Origin: Bdellovibrionales bacterium
Lineage (GTDB): Bacteria > Bdellovibrionota > Bdellovibrionia > Bdellovibrionales > JAKFYE01
Length of the DNA stretch: 64,000 nt
Direction of reading: 5' to 3'
Assembly (NCBI GenBank): GCA_021731045.1
Contig: JAKFYE010000007.1
Location: forward strand, 40,116 to 104,115
In this document: piece after piece, positions 37,180-46,256 of the stretch
How positions within the stretch are numbered: the stretch's first letter is position 1
Layout of the letters: each line of letters opens with the position of its first letter
Notes under the pieces: generated by a model
Databases searched by the model: none
Told to the model about the DNA's origin: nothing
What the model saw: the letters and a program-made list of their open reading frames with translations, nothing else
Program-made: the position numbers and the translations under genes

Positions 37180-38256
37180 CTACCTCAATTTTAAAGTGCT
37201 TAAGCTAATAATCGCTAAAATAATAGATACAATCCAAAAACGTACAATGACCTTTGGTTCATCAATACCTTTAAGTTCAAAGTGGTGATGAATCGGCGCC
37301 ATTTTAAATACACGCTTGCCGGTCAATTTAAATGAAATGACCTGCGTGATGACTGAAAGTGCTTCGACGACAAAAACACCACCAAGCACCACCAAAAGAA
37401 TTTCATTTTTTGTAAGTACGGCCATTGTTCCGATCACACCACCAAGACTGAGACTTCCAATATCTCCCATAAAAATAGTGGCTGGATACGAGTTAAACCA
37501 CAAAAACCCCAAGCCCGCAGCAACGAAGGCCGCACCGATCGGCGCCAATTCACCTACTCCAGCAATAAATGGTATTTGCAGATAACCTGCAATTTGATGA
37601 TGTCCCGCTACGTACGCAAAAAGCGCTAAAGTCCCCGCAGAAATCGTAACCGGCGCAATCGCAAGTCCATCTAACCCGTCCGTAAGATTTACGGCATTTG
37701 CAGCGCCGACAATAACCAGCGAAGCAAACGGCACATAAAACCAACCCAACTCAAAACTTAAATTTTTAAAGAATGGAAAGTGTAACTCTGTTGAAAACCC
37801 ATAAAACTTTATAAGAAGTGTCATGACAACAGCCGAAATAAGAAACTCACAAGTTAAGCGAAGCTTTCCGGAAAGGCCTTTAGAATTTTTTTTGGAAACT
37901 TTAAGGTAATCATCCATGTAACCGACGAGGCCAAATAAAAATGTGATGGACATCGTCGCCCAAACAAGAGGACTCATTAAGTCAAACCACAAAAGCCCCG
38001 TTATTAAAACTGCAAATAGAATGAGTCCGCCACCCATGGTCGGCGTCCCTTGCTTTTTTTTATGAGATTGAGGTCCATCATCACGAATACTCTGCCCTAA
38101 TTGTTTGCGAATAAGTTCTTCGATAAATTTAGGACCAATCATTAAACACACTAGAAATGCTGTTAAAAAAGAAATAAAAATTCTAAACGTGATATAGCGA
38201 AAAACATTAAATGCAGGGACAGTTTCAGAAAACGAATGGAGTAACTGATATAGCAT
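37180..38256 (-). CDS. mraY: Phospho-N-acetylmuramoyl-pentapeptide transferase
   Basis: 358 residues with ten predicted membrane segments. Motifs: [16 protein letters not shown] (including the MraY signature), [18 protein letters not shown] with the catalytic DD pair, [29 protein letters not shown], and [11 protein letters not shown], which binds the nucleotide. It transfers phospho-MurNAc-pentapeptide to undecaprenyl phosphate to make lipid I in the inner membrane. Lies 45 bp after murF and 5 bp before murD. Confidence 0.97.
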   Translation of the reverse strand: MLYQLLHSFSETVPAFNVFRYITFRIFISFLTAFLVCLMIGPKFIEELIRKQLGQSIRDDGPQSHKKKQGTPTMGGGLILFAVLITGLLWFDLMSPLVWATMSITFLFGLVGYMDDYLKVSKKNSKGLSGKLRLTCEFLISAVVMTLLIKFYGFSTELHFPFFKNLSFELGWFYVPFASLVIVGAANAVNLTDGLDGLAIAPVTISAGTLALFAYVAGHHQIAGYLQIPFIAGVGELAPIGAAFVAAGLGFLWFNSYPATIFMGDIGSLSLGGVIGTMAVLTKNEILLVVLGGVFVVEALSVITQVISFKLTGKRVFKMAPIHHHFELKGIDEPKVIVRFWIVSIILAIISLSTLKLR

Positions 38257-38301
38257 CGAGACCCTTTACATGAACCTTTTAAAATTAAGCTAAAAATTTA
38301 A

Positions 38302-39717
38302 TTATTTACTAGCTTTAAAATCTAAAGGCTCAAGAAGATCGACAACGCGTTCTAGCTTCATGCCTCGAGAACCCTTAACTAAAATAATATCTCCAGGGTT
38401 TAGCATAGCTAGGACTTTAAGAGCAAGAGATTCTTGGTAAGACTTTGTAATTGTTAGGTTTTTTTTAAATCCGCCCAGTTCAGCGCCGGCCTTAAAGGCT
38501 TCGCCCTCCGTCCCCACATACCAAAGATGTTCAAATGGAAGCTTTGACGCGAGTTCGCCCCATTCTTTATGCAGACTTGAACTTTCAGCGCCGAGTTCGA
38601 GCATATCACCAAAAATTCCAAATAAGTGACCATCTAATTTTAAGCGTGAGACGTTTTGCATAAGGGCCGTACTACTTTCAGGATTTGCATTGTAGGCATC
38701 AAACAAAACCGTCGCACCCGATTTTAGTTTTACAATTTGATTGCGTCCCCAATACCCCTTACATCGAGGCAAAGCTTTCCAAATATGATCGGCCTCGACG
38801 CCCGCGGCTAAGGCTAAGGCGGCCGCGCACATTAAATTTGAAAGATTATGCCGTCCAAAAATAGGAATTCTGGCTGAACCCGGATCACCATCGATCGTGC
38901 CGCGTATTTCTAAAAAATCAATTGTGCTCACGACTTCCTTAAAATGCACAGTCGCATCAGGATTTTGAGACGAAAAAGTTAAAACACCTGAATTTTTCGG
39001 TGCGCGAGATAGCATTTTTGCAGTGTAAGCATTGTCCAAATTAAAAATGCGAACCGCATCGGCTCGCGAATGCAAATACAAATGCTCCTTATTATCGGCA
39101 ATATTTTGCACCGAGCTCATACCCTCGAGGTGTCCACGTCCGATAGAAGTCACCGCTACGACATCCGCGTCGGCAATTTTAGCTAATAGTTCCATTTCTC
39201 CTGGAACCGAAAGGCCCATTTCAAAAACTCCGACTTCGATAGATTCGTCTAATGAAAGCAAGCTCAAAGGTAAACCGATAAAATTATTTAAATTTCCTGC
39301 CGTTGAAAGAGTTTTAAATTTGCTAGAAATCAGAGTGGTTGCAAAATCTTTCGTGGTGGTTTTACCGTTTGTGCCGGTAATTCCTAAAACTGTAGCCGAC
39401 ATTTTGTGTCGCCAATATGTTGAAAGTTCTTGTAAGGCGCGCAAAGTATCTTTCACTTTAATGACCGTCATATTGGCCGGAATATTCTGAGGAATACTAT
39501 GAACAACGAGGCCCGCGCAGCCACTCTGTTCTGCTTTATCTAAAAAATCATGGGCATCGAAAGATTCACCTTTAAGTGCAAAAAAAAGTTTTCCTGAGTT
39601 TTGCTTTCGTGTGTCTGTGGTAATACCTGAAAATTCAAAAATATTTTTTGATACAACTTCACCGTGCGTGGCTTTGATAAGGTCTTCAAGTTGTAGATTC
39701 CAATTTTTTTTAGTCAC
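38302..39717 (-). CDS. murF: UDP-MurNAc-tripeptide-D-alanyl-D-alanine ligase
   Basis: 471 residues. P-loop GITGTNGKTTTKDFATT (about 110-126), the N-terminal GITTDTRK motif, LFFALKGESFDAHDFL, GVFEMGLSVPGEMELLAKI, NLMCAAALALAAG, FDAYNANPESSTALMQNV (MurF-specific NANP) and LVKGSRGMKLERVV. It adds the D-Ala-D-Ala unit to make the pentapeptide precursor in the cytoplasm. It requires D-Ala-D-Ala from a ligase, yet no ddl is in this window. It lies 18 bp after murE. Confidence 0.97.
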   Translation of the reverse strand: MTKKNWNLQLEDLIKATHGEVVSKNIFEFSGITTDTRKQNSGKLFFALKGESFDAHDFLDKAEQSGCAGLVVHSIPQNIPANMTVIKVKDTLRALQELSTYWRHKMSATVLGITGTNGKTTTKDFATTLISSKFKTLSTAGNLNNFIGLPLSLLSLDESIEVGVFEMGLSVPGEMELLAKIADADVVAVTSIGRGHLEGMSSVQNIADNKEHLYLHSRADAVRIFNLDNAYTAKMLSRAPKNSGVLTFSSQNPDATVHFKEVVSTIDFLEIRGTIDGDPGSARIPIFGRHNLSNLMCAAALALAAGVEADHIWKALPRCKGYWGRNQIVKLKSGATVLFDAYNANPESSTALMQNVSRLKLDGHLFGIFGDMLELGAESSSLHKEWGELASKLPFEHLWYVGTEGEAFKAGAELGGFKKNLTITKSYQESLALKVLAMLNPGDIILVKGSRGMKLERVVDLLEPLDFKASK

Positions 39718-39735
39718 ATCGCCTCGTACTTAAAA

Positions 39736-41247
39736 TCATTTAATTATTATACTTCTCACCACTTCGGCATCGCTAAAGTGAACTTTCTCTTTGCCGAGGA
39801 TTTGATAATCTTCATGGCCTTTACCTGCAATTAAAACAACGTCTCCTAATTGAGCTTGACCTAATGCTAGCGCAATGGCCTTTGCACGGTCTACTTCAAT
39901 TCGCACGGAGGAACGAAAATACGATTCCGAAAACCCTGCTGTGATTTCTTGAATAATCGCAGACGGAGATTCTGTTCGAGGATTATCCGATGTTACAATA
40001 ACCTGATCAGAGAATGTTTCTGCCACTTTAGCCATCAAAGGTCTTTTGCCACGGTCGCGATCTCCGCCGCATCCAAATACGGTAATAATTTTGGAAGACT
40101 TTGCACCCTGATCACGGATATCCCGGAGACTTATTAAAACATTTTTTAACGCGTCATCCGTATGGGCGTAATCAACAAAAACATAAAGACCACGTGAGTT
40201 TGCGACTCTTTCAAGACGTCCCTTGACTCCTTCATAAGATTCTAGAGCACGCACGCTTTGATCCAAATCTAGTTTTAATGCGGCCCCAACGGCAAAAGCA
40301 GCCGTCAAATTATATGCATTATGAAGCCCGATCATTTTAGACCGTATTGTAAAATTGCGCTCTCCAAATTCTATTGAAAACTCTGTACCTTCAAAAGAAT
40401 ACGAATGGGGTCTAATAATAAAATCAGCATCATGAAGTCCGTAATAAAACACATGGGCTTGTGGATCCGATTTTATCCAACGCCCATATGGGTCATCGCC
40501 ATTGATAATACTAAAACGATCAAACTTAGAAGACTTCCAAAGCAGTTCATTAAATAAACGCTCTTTAGAGTTAAAATAGTCCTGCATGCTGGCGTGGTAA
40601 TCTAAGTGGTCACGAGTAAGATTGGTAAACACAGCGATATTAAATTTTATACTGTCAGCACGTTTTTGATCAAGCGCATGACTCGAGACTTCCATCGCTA
40701 GCGCCTTAGCGCCTTCCTCTTTAAACTCCACAATTCTTTTTTGCAAAAGTTCGGGATTAGCCGTGGTAAGATCCGTCGGAAAAGTTTTAGAACCTAAATG
40801 ATGATCAATAGTTCCCATAACGGCTGTCGGAATATTTTGGGCGTTCAGCATAAGCTCTACCAAATGCGTAACGGTAGTTTTACCGTTGGTGCCGGTCACC
40901 CCGATACAAATCAAATCTTGAGACGGATCGCCATAAAAAAGGCAAAGGGATTGATCTAAAAACTCACGAGTATTTGGCACAACAATAAAAGTGGCATCAT
41001 TTGCTTTCAATATTCGAGATTCATCTTCAATCGCAAAAACTCTCGTGCCCCGAGAATAGGCTTCGGTAATAAAATTATGACCGTCTCGTGTCGAACCCTT
41101 AATCGCCACAAAAAGGGAATCGGCATTCGTAAGACGCGAGTCGGAGGTGATCAAAGATATCTGGCGATCCTGAGAACCTTGAATCCAAAGATGAGTTCCA
41201 TTTGCGAGTAACGTCTCAAGGCGAATACGATTCGGCGCGCGATTCAT
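39736..41247 (-). CDS. murE: UDP-MurNAc-L-Ala-D-Glu-meso-DAP ligase
   Basis: 503 residues. Motifs: SLFVAIKGSTRDGHNFITEA, GVTGTNGKTTVTHLVE (P-loop, about 117-132), FTNLTRDHLDYHASM, NAYNLTAAFAVG, VFVDYAHTDDALKNVL, GCGGDRDRGKRPLMA and VTSDNPRTESP. The DNPR motif is the meso-diaminopimelate specificity signature, so the wall is DAP-type. Adds the third residue of the stem peptide. It lies 6 bp after ftsI. Confidence 0.97.
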   Translation of the reverse strand: MNRAPNRIRLETLLANGTHLWIQGSQDRQISLITSDSRLTNADSLFVAIKGSTRDGHNFITEAYSRGTRVFAIEDESRILKANDATFIVVPNTREFLDQSLCLFYGDPSQDLICIGVTGTNGKTTVTHLVELMLNAQNIPTAVMGTIDHHLGSKTFPTDLTTANPELLQKRIVEFKEEGAKALAMEVSSHALDQKRADSIKFNIAVFTNLTRDHLDYHASMQDYFNSKERLFNELLWKSSKFDRFSIINGDDPYGRWIKSDPQAHVFYYGLHDADFIIRPHSYSFEGTEFSIEFGERNFTIRSKMIGLHNAYNLTAAFAVGAALKLDLDQSVRALESYEGVKGRLERVANSRGLYVFVDYAHTDDALKNVLISLRDIRDQGAKSSKIITVFGCGGDRDRGKRPLMAKVAETFSDQVIVTSDNPRTESPSAIIQEITAGFSESYFRSSVRIEVDRAKAIALALGQAQLGDVVLIAGKGHEDYQILGKEKVHFSDAEVVRSIIIK

Positions 41248-41253
41248 TTAAGA

Positions 41254-43191
41254 TCACTCACTTATGGTGCGTGAAAATTGAATTTTAATTTTTTGACTTG
41301 GTTCGATGGATTCTCCAGCACTTGGAAACGTGTTGATCACGACGCCCTTGCCTTTCATTTCAATGTTGAAGTTCTGGCCATGTAATGTTTCAAGAACTTC
41401 ACGTACAGTCAAACCCTTAAGTTCGGGCACGGTGGTATAGGGTCCATCTTTTTTCTGTAAATTCTTAGCAGCGCGCTTATTTTTTGTATTCATTACGTCA
41501 CGATCTGTAATGACGGATGGTAACACGCCATTGGAACGCAAAGCATATTCAGCGACCTTATTAAAAATAGGTGCGGCGACATCTGCTCCATAATATCCTT
41601 TTTTCGAAGAGTCGACCGCAATATAAATCACAAATTTAGGATCATTAGCTGGTACGAAACCCGCAAAACTCGAAATGTAACTTCCTTTTAAATATCCTCG
41701 TCCATCTGGATTTACCTTTTGTGCGGTGCCTGTCTTTCCTGCAACGATAAAACCCGGAACGCGGGCTTTCGAACCTGTACCCGCGGAACTCGTAACACCG
41801 GTCAACATGATTCTCAGGGTGTTCGCATCAGCCTCAGAAAAAATACGTCGTGATTTACTTTCGTTCGGAACAAGAATTTCTTTTGTTTCTGAATTGATGA
41901 GACTTTTAACTATTTTAGGTTGATGAAGCATTCCACCATTCGCAATGGCTGCGTAGGCATTTGCAATTTGAATCGGACTTGCAGAAATTCCATGACCAAA
42001 AGCAATATTACTAAAATGGTGAATACGCCAAGGAAGGGCTGGCAAAATTCCACGTGTTTCACCGGGAATTTCAACTCCGGTTTTTTCGCCAAAACCAAAA
42101 TCACTAAATGCGCGATGCAATTTTTCTTGGCCCAAAGCAAAAGCAATTTTAGTTACACCTATATTAGATGACAATTCTAAAATTTGAGAAACAGTTAGCC
42201 ACTCCCATTTTTCTTTCGTGTCGGCCTCTTTAATCCATTTATCGCCAACTTTCATTTTTCCTTTATCGCAATAATACTTTGTGCTTGGCTGAATAACACC
42301 TTCGCGCATGGCTGCAGCGATCGTAAAAGTTTTTATCGTACTACCCGGTTCGTAAGCATCTGCTACAACCACGTTTTTTCTTAAAGCTGAATCGAAGCTA
42401 GCTCCGTCATTTGGGTTAAACTTAGGATCAGACGCAATCGCAAGAATTTCGGACGTTTGCGCATCTAGAATAATACCCATTGCTCGTTCGGCCTGGTGGG
42501 AATCACGAGCACTTGTAAGTTCTTGTTCCAAATAATATTGCAAATCAGCATCAACTGTTAATTGGAGATTTGCTCCACCAGGACGTTCAGTAAAAAGCTG
42601 CCCGTCCGCAACTAAAGGTCGCCCCATAGCATCGCGATGAATATTAAAGTGTTTTTCTTCACCGCGAAGTTCTTTTTCATAGCGACTCTCAAGACCTTCA
42701 AGGCCTAGGCCCTCGCGCCCGACGAAGCCCAAGGTCTGCCCTAATAATTCCTCATGTGGGTAAATGCGCTTTCCTTCTTCAACAAATCCCAAACCTGATT
42801 CTTTCCAAGATTCAATTCGCTTTTTGGCCTCGGTGGGTAAACGACGTTCAATCCAAACAAATCTCTTATTAGGATTTTTTATTTTTAAATAAATCTCTCT
42901 TGCCGAAACATTCAAACTTTTAGCGAGTATCCGTGAAAGTCTCTTTGGGGCTTGAATGAGTTTGGGATCAGCAAATAGTGAATACGCTGACACACTAGCC
43001 GCCAGCTCTTTGCCATTTCGATCAAGAATATCTCCGCGACGAGGTTCTAATCTAACAACCGTTTCGAATTGTCGAGCACGAATACGACTTAAATTTTCAT
43101 TCGGCAAAATCTGAAGACGAAATGCACGTAGACCAAGGCCAATCCACATAATAGCTAAAATCGTAAATACGATAACAATTCGTGAGCGCAT
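41254..43191 (-). CDS. ftsI: Septal transpeptidase FtsI (PBP3) with a PASTA domain
   Basis: 645 residues. One N-terminal membrane segment (about 5-25), a PBP dimerisation domain (RRGDILDRNGKELAAS near 55), and a transpeptidase domain with EPGSTIKTF (active Ser near 283), ELSSNIGVTK (SxN near 342) and AGKTGTAQKV (KTG near 484). The last 65 residues form a PASTA domain: VPELKGLTVREVLETL, then GVVINTFPSAGESI and IKIQFS. It cross-links septal peptidoglycan with FtsW. PASTA is usual in Gram-positive PBP2x and in some delta-group FtsI proteins, but not in enterobacterial FtsI. Overlap-free, 6 bp before murE. Confidence 0.95.
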   Translation of the reverse strand: MRSRIVIVFTILAIMWIGLGLRAFRLQILPNENLSRIRARQFETVVRLEPRRGDILDRNGKELAASVSAYSLFADPKLIQAPKRLSRILAKSLNVSAREIYLKIKNPNKRFVWIERRLPTEAKKRIESWKESGLGFVEEGKRIYPHEELLGQTLGFVGREGLGLEGLESRYEKELRGEEKHFNIHRDAMGRPLVADGQLFTERPGGANLQLTVDADLQYYLEQELTSARDSHQAERAMGIILDAQTSEILAIASDPKFNPNDGASFDSALRKNVVVADAYEPGSTIKTFTIAAAMREGVIQPSTKYYCDKGKMKVGDKWIKEADTKEKWEWLTVSQILELSSNIGVTKIAFALGQEKLHRAFSDFGFGEKTGVEIPGETRGILPALPWRIHHFSNIAFGHGISASPIQIANAYAAIANGGMLHQPKIVKSLINSETKEILVPNESKSRRIFSEADANTLRIMLTGVTSSAGTGSKARVPGFIVAGKTGTAQKVNPDGRGYLKGSYISSFAGFVPANDPKFVIYIAVDSSKKGYYGADVAAPIFNKVAEYALRSNGVLPSVITDRDVMNTKNKRAAKNLQKKDGPYTTVPELKGLTVREVLETLHGQNFNIEMKGKGVVINTFPSAGESIEPSQKIKIQFSRTISE

Positions 43192-43203
43192 TTAATAGAC
43201 CTC

Positions 43204-43512
43204 TCACTGCACGCGTGAAATAGAGGAGGATTCATTTTTATCAAAGAAGAGTTGCACGATTTGGCCTTTTTGAGCTCGTTTTAAATCAAGGCGACGTAAA
43301 GCAATTTGCTCAATTCGTCCGGGACGAGTTAATCGTGCAAAACGCATGTCCAAATCTCGCCGAGCATCAATAAGACTTTTTTCGTTACGCGTTTTTTTGA
43401 GAACAGAATATCCGAGTCGACGGGTTTCCATTTTAACAAATACGACTGAGAGTAAGGTGATCACAATAAGAAGAATGCTAACAAAGGGTTTTATAAAGTT
43501 TTGGCTGAACAT
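43204..43512 (-). CDS. ftsL: Cell division protein FtsL
   Basis: 102 residues: a short cytoplasmic tail, one membrane segment (about 10-28, FVSILLIVITLLSVVFV), and a coiled coil rich in Arg/Leu (ETRRLGYSVLKKTRNEKSL). It lies exactly between rsmH and ftsI, starting immediately after the rsmH stop. Sequence conservation of FtsL is weak, so the call rests on size, topology and position. It bridges FtsQ and FtsW/FtsI in the divisome. Confidence 0.88.
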   Translation of the reverse strand: MFSQNFIKPFVSILLIVITLLSVVFVKMETRRLGYSVLKKTRNEKSLIDARRDLDMRFARLTRPGRIEQIALRRLDLKRAQKGQIVQLFFDKNESSSISRVQ

Positions 43513-44484
43513 CTATTGGCCTTTCTTATGAGCGTATTTGTCTTTTTTTCCTGCAGGCGCTCGTTTTTCAAAAGAGCGTTGAAACACCCTAAGCTTCGCA
43601 CTACGAGAACGCGAGTTTGTGGCTTGTTCATTTTCTGAAGGCACAATAATTCTTTTATTAACCGTAAAACCAAGTATTTCATTTTCAAGAAATTGTTTTT
43701 TAACAATTCTATCTTCAAGTGAATGAAACGAAATGACGAAGAGTCTTCCGCCATCATTTAATAATGACATGCAATCTTTTAAAGCACCGGGCAGATGATC
43801 AAGTTCTCCGTTGACTTGAATTCTGAGAGCCATAAAATACTGCGTGGCAGGATGCATGCCCTTTTTTTTCCATCCCTCAACGCGTTCGATTAAGGAGGCT
43901 AACTCGCGCGTGGTCGAAAACGGTTTCTCTCGACGATCACTCACGATAGCCCGCACTACGCGACCAGATGCCTTAACTTCACCTAAGTAAAAAAATAAAT
44001 TTCTAAGTTCATCTTCGGTCCAGCCATTAATAATATCAGCCGCTTTTACCAATTGTTTTTGATTCATGCGCATATCAAGAGGGCCATCCTTAATAAAACT
44101 AAATCCTCTTTCGGCCTCATCAACTTGCGGAGAACTAATTCCTAAATCGAGAAGAATCATATCAAATGATTTTAAAAATGTTTTTTCTGAATTAATGATT
44201 TCTAAAATTTGTGAATAATCTGCATGAAGAATCTGTAAACGCTTATTTTCGATTTCTTCAGAAAAATTTTTTTCTGCAAATTCCACTGCAGCGGAATCTT
44301 TGTCTGTCGCTAAGGCGCGGGCTTGAGGAAATTGTTCAAGCACAGCCTTAAGGTGTCCACCTCTTCCAAATGTTCCGTCAAAATAAGAAGAAACGCCCTG
44401 AGGAATGTCTTGCGCGAGAGTTAATATCTCATTCACTAAAATAGGAACGTGTTTGTGAGGAGCTGTTTCTCTCAAGGTGCTCAA
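43513..44484 (-). CDS. rsmH: 16S rRNA (cytosine-1402-N4) methyltransferase
   Basis: 323 residues of the MraW family. KHVPILVNEIL at the start, SAM site SYFDGTFGRGGHLKAVLE (about 33-50), LLDLGISSPQVDEAERGFSF, GPLDMRMN, TQYFMALRIQVNGEL, RLFVISFHSLEDRIVKKQF (the SFHSLEDR signature) and a basic C-terminal tail. It N4-methylates C1402 of 16S rRNA. Its ATG overlaps the mraZ stop by 4 bases (44481-44484), so the pair is coupled, in the canonical order. Confidence 0.96.
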   Translation of the reverse strand: MSTLRETAPHKHVPILVNEILTLAQDIPQGVSSYFDGTFGRGGHLKAVLEQFPQARALATDKDSAAVEFAEKNFSEEIENKRLQILHADYSQILEIINSEKTFLKSFDMILLDLGISSPQVDEAERGFSFIKDGPLDMRMNQKQLVKAADIINGWTEDELRNLFFYLGEVKASGRVVRAIVSDRREKPFSTTRELASLIERVEGWKKKGMHPATQYFMALRIQVNGELDHLPGALKDCMSLLNDGGRLFVISFHSLEDRIVKKQFLENEILGFTVNKRIIVPSENEQATNSRSRSAKLRVFQRSFEKRAPAGKKDKYAHKKGQ

Positions 44485-44954
44485 TCGTCTTCCTCCATTT
44501 TTGATTCTAGCTTGGCAATTTGACGAAGGCTCTCTTCAAAATCACCAGCCAGACTTTCGTAGAGACGATCCCAACTTGATTTACTCCAGATCTCAATTTT
44601 TTCACCCATACCAACCAACACGATATTGGTATCTAGATTCGCGTATTTTCGGGCGGTCGGCGCGAGCAAAAGACGACCCTGGCCGTCGTACTCGGTCTCT
44701 TGCGCTCCAGAAAGATAAAAACGTTGAAAAATTTGAACTTCGGTTTTTAGGCTTGGAAGTTTTGCAATTCGACCCTCTAATTTCTTCCAACTCTCAAGGG
44801 TATAGACGTCTAAACAGCGCTGACCGTTAAACTGTCCGTTTGTGATAACGACTTGATCATCTTTACTATGAGTATTGCGAAGGACTGAGGGCATTCGCAA
44901 TCGGCCTTTTTCATCGATTCTGATTTCAAAGCGACCACGAAACCACGTATTCAT
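44481..44954 (-). CDS. mraZ: MraZ, transcriptional regulator of the dcw cluster
   Basis: 157 residues with two AbrB-like repeats: FRGRFEIRIDEKGRLRMPSVLR and LSGAQETEYDGQGRLLLAPTAR (each ending in a D-x-x-GR-P-like core). VLVGMGEKIEIWSKSSWDRLY follows, also typical. MraZ is a DNA-binding repressor of its own operon in E. coli. It is the first gene of the cluster; the four TGG boxes upstream at exact 10-bp spacing fit its known binding mode. Ribosome site AGGA lies upstream of the ATG at 44954. Confidence 0.94.
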   Translation of the reverse strand: MNTWFRGRFEIRIDEKGRLRMPSVLRNTHSKDDQVVITNGQFNGQRCLDVYTLESWKKLEGRIAKLPSLKTEVQIFQRFYLSGAQETEYDGQGRLLLAPTARKYANLDTNIVLVGMGEKIEIWSKSSWDRLYESLAGDFEESLRQIAKLESKMEEDD

Positions 44955-44975
44955 TTTCGGTCCGTCCTGGATCCT

Positions 44976-45001
44976 TAAAAATTAAGCCCATCCGTGGGCT
45001 T
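44976..45001 (-). terminator. Terminator-like hairpin in the mraZ leader (possible attenuator)
   Basis: On the minus strand AAGCCCA (45001-44995) pairs with TGGGCTT (44990-44984) around the loop CGGA, followed by AATTTTTAA. It lies between the mraZ promoter and the ATG, about 30 bases before the start, so it would stop or pause transcription of the whole cluster in its leader. No T-run is seen on the plus strand side. Confidence 0.55.
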
Positions 45002-45043
45002 GGGTGGTAGCTAGACAGTTACGTATAGCCCCACTAAGAGACT

Positions 45044-45078
45044 TCCCATAAAAATCCATTTTCTACCATATATTCCCA
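45044..45078 (-). promoter_or_regulatory. MraZ box array: four TGG-type boxes at 10-bp intervals
   Basis: Read on the minus strand: TGGGA (45078-45074), TGGTA (45068-45064), TGGAT (45058-45054) and TGGGA (45048-45044), each separated by exactly 5 bases. E. coli MraZ binds TGGGN repeats with the same 5-base spacers. Four boxes rather than three are visible; the two inner ones have only TGG. They begin at the -10 element and run downstream over the likely transcription start. Confidence 0.8.
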
Positions 45079-45106
45079 CTCTAATTCTAGACCTCTAATG
45101 CGTCAA
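45078..45106 (-). promoter_or_regulatory. Predicted sigma-70-type promoter of the dcw cluster
   Basis: On the minus strand TTGACG (45106-45101) and TAGAGT (45083-45078) are 17 bases apart: five of six matches to the -35 and four of six to the -10 consensus. The -10 overlaps the first MraZ box by one base, giving a layout in which MraZ would block transcription. It would leave a leader of roughly 115-120 bases before mraZ. Confidence 0.65.
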
Positions 45107-45200
45107 GTCTTGTTTTTTCTTTTTTGCATTTGGGGGCGTATGTTAGCATTTCTAAATAGAGTAGCAATTTCAAGAACATAGATTAAGCAGAGGTTTGTAA

Positions 45201-46175
45201 GTGATTCGTTGCCCTAAGTGCAACTTTGAACAACCACCAGATGAGTATTGCGCCAGATGTGGCGTTTATATTTCTACGTATAAAGTTCCCCCTGCTCCGT
45301 GGAGTCGTAAACTCACGGGCAGCGGTGGTTTTTATATGTTCTTGCTTGCGACCGTAATCATAGCGTCGATCTACATGATCTTTAGTCGCTCAACACAAAA
45401 TGAAGTTAGCTCGATAACTACAACGGCGGCACTCCCACCACCGATTGTCGAAACCCCTTCTCCGTCGACGACTCTGGAACCCACTATCGCAGAAAAAACA
45501 GTAGAAAAATCTACGGAAACGGTGGCACCGCAACCCGAAGTGCTAACTGAAAAGTTAGCGACAAAAATTGAAAAAGAAGAGGGACCACCTGAACCAATAG
45601 CGGCACCTTTAGCTGCGCGAAGCGCCGCTCCCACAAGTAAAATTCATGTGACTGCTTATTTTTTGGAAGTCCCGCAAAACTCAATCAATACTCTTTTTGC
45701 GGGGGCCGGCGATTCAACGACCGGTATCGTATCTAACTTTTCAACTCATCTAACGGAAGCCATTCGTAACGCCGAAGGGAAACTGCGTACGCTTTCACAA
45801 TCAGAAAAAAATATTGAATCAGCAAACGTACAAATTCGTTTTGATCATGTTCTCAATGAAAATACCGCGCTTTACATTCGCGTATCACCAACCGCGATAA
45901 GCGAAACGCAGGTCAACGCAGACATTCATATTGAGTATCGTACCTTGGGACCTCAAGGCACTCCAATCACTCAGGAATTTGATGGAGCCTTTGTATTGCC
46001 CAATGCTGCAGCAGCCTATTTTGCGGATGTCTTTCCCCACAACCCTGTTATTCGCCCTGAAGATGCTTCTCTTTACTCCAATAATCCCGTTTTTAAAGTT
46101 CTCACAAGTCCGACATATTTAACGAACTCTTCGGAATTCCTCATTTTTTTCGAAGTTAATGGACTCAGCGAATAA
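45201..46175 (+). CDS. Zinc-ribbon membrane protein of unknown function
   Basis: 324 residues, GTG start (AGAGG ribosome site). The first 25 residues hold a zinc-ribbon: IRCPKCNFEQPPDEYCARCGVY, with two Cys pairs. After a basic stretch comes one membrane segment (about 42-60, FYMFLLATVIIASIYMIF). A Pro/Thr/Glu-rich linker (about 75-150) leads to a folded outer part of about 170 residues with HVTAYFLEVPQNSINTLFAG and strand-like ALYIRVSP. I do not recognise that domain. It is divergent from mraZ and shares its regulatory region; single gene. Topology implies a cytoplasmic metal-binding tip and a periplasmic domain. Confidence 0.65.
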   Translation: MIRCPKCNFEQPPDEYCARCGVYISTYKVPPAPWSRKLTGSGGFYMFLLATVIIASIYMIFSRSTQNEVSSITTTAALPPPIVETPSPSTTLEPTIAEKTVEKSTETVAPQPEVLTEKLATKIEKEEGPPEPIAAPLAARSAAPTSKIHVTAYFLEVPQNSINTLFAGAGDSTTGIVSNFSTHLTEAIRNAEGKLRTLSQSEKNIESANVQIRFDHVLNENTALYIRVSPTAISETQVNADIHIEYRTLGPQGTPITQEFDGAFVLPNAAAAYFADVFPHNPVIRPEDASLYSNNPVFKVLTSPTYLTNSSEFLIFFEVNGLSE

Positions 46176-46256
46176 ACTATTTCTGTGACACCTATGCGTT
46201 AAGCATTGTGAAGGCACCCGTGGTGATCTTCAATGTTAAAGACGCGGAGGAAATTC

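Noticed and set aside
39032..39490. Plus-strand frame of 152 codons opposite murF
   Set aside because: Antisense to conserved murF motifs; no ribosome site or domain.
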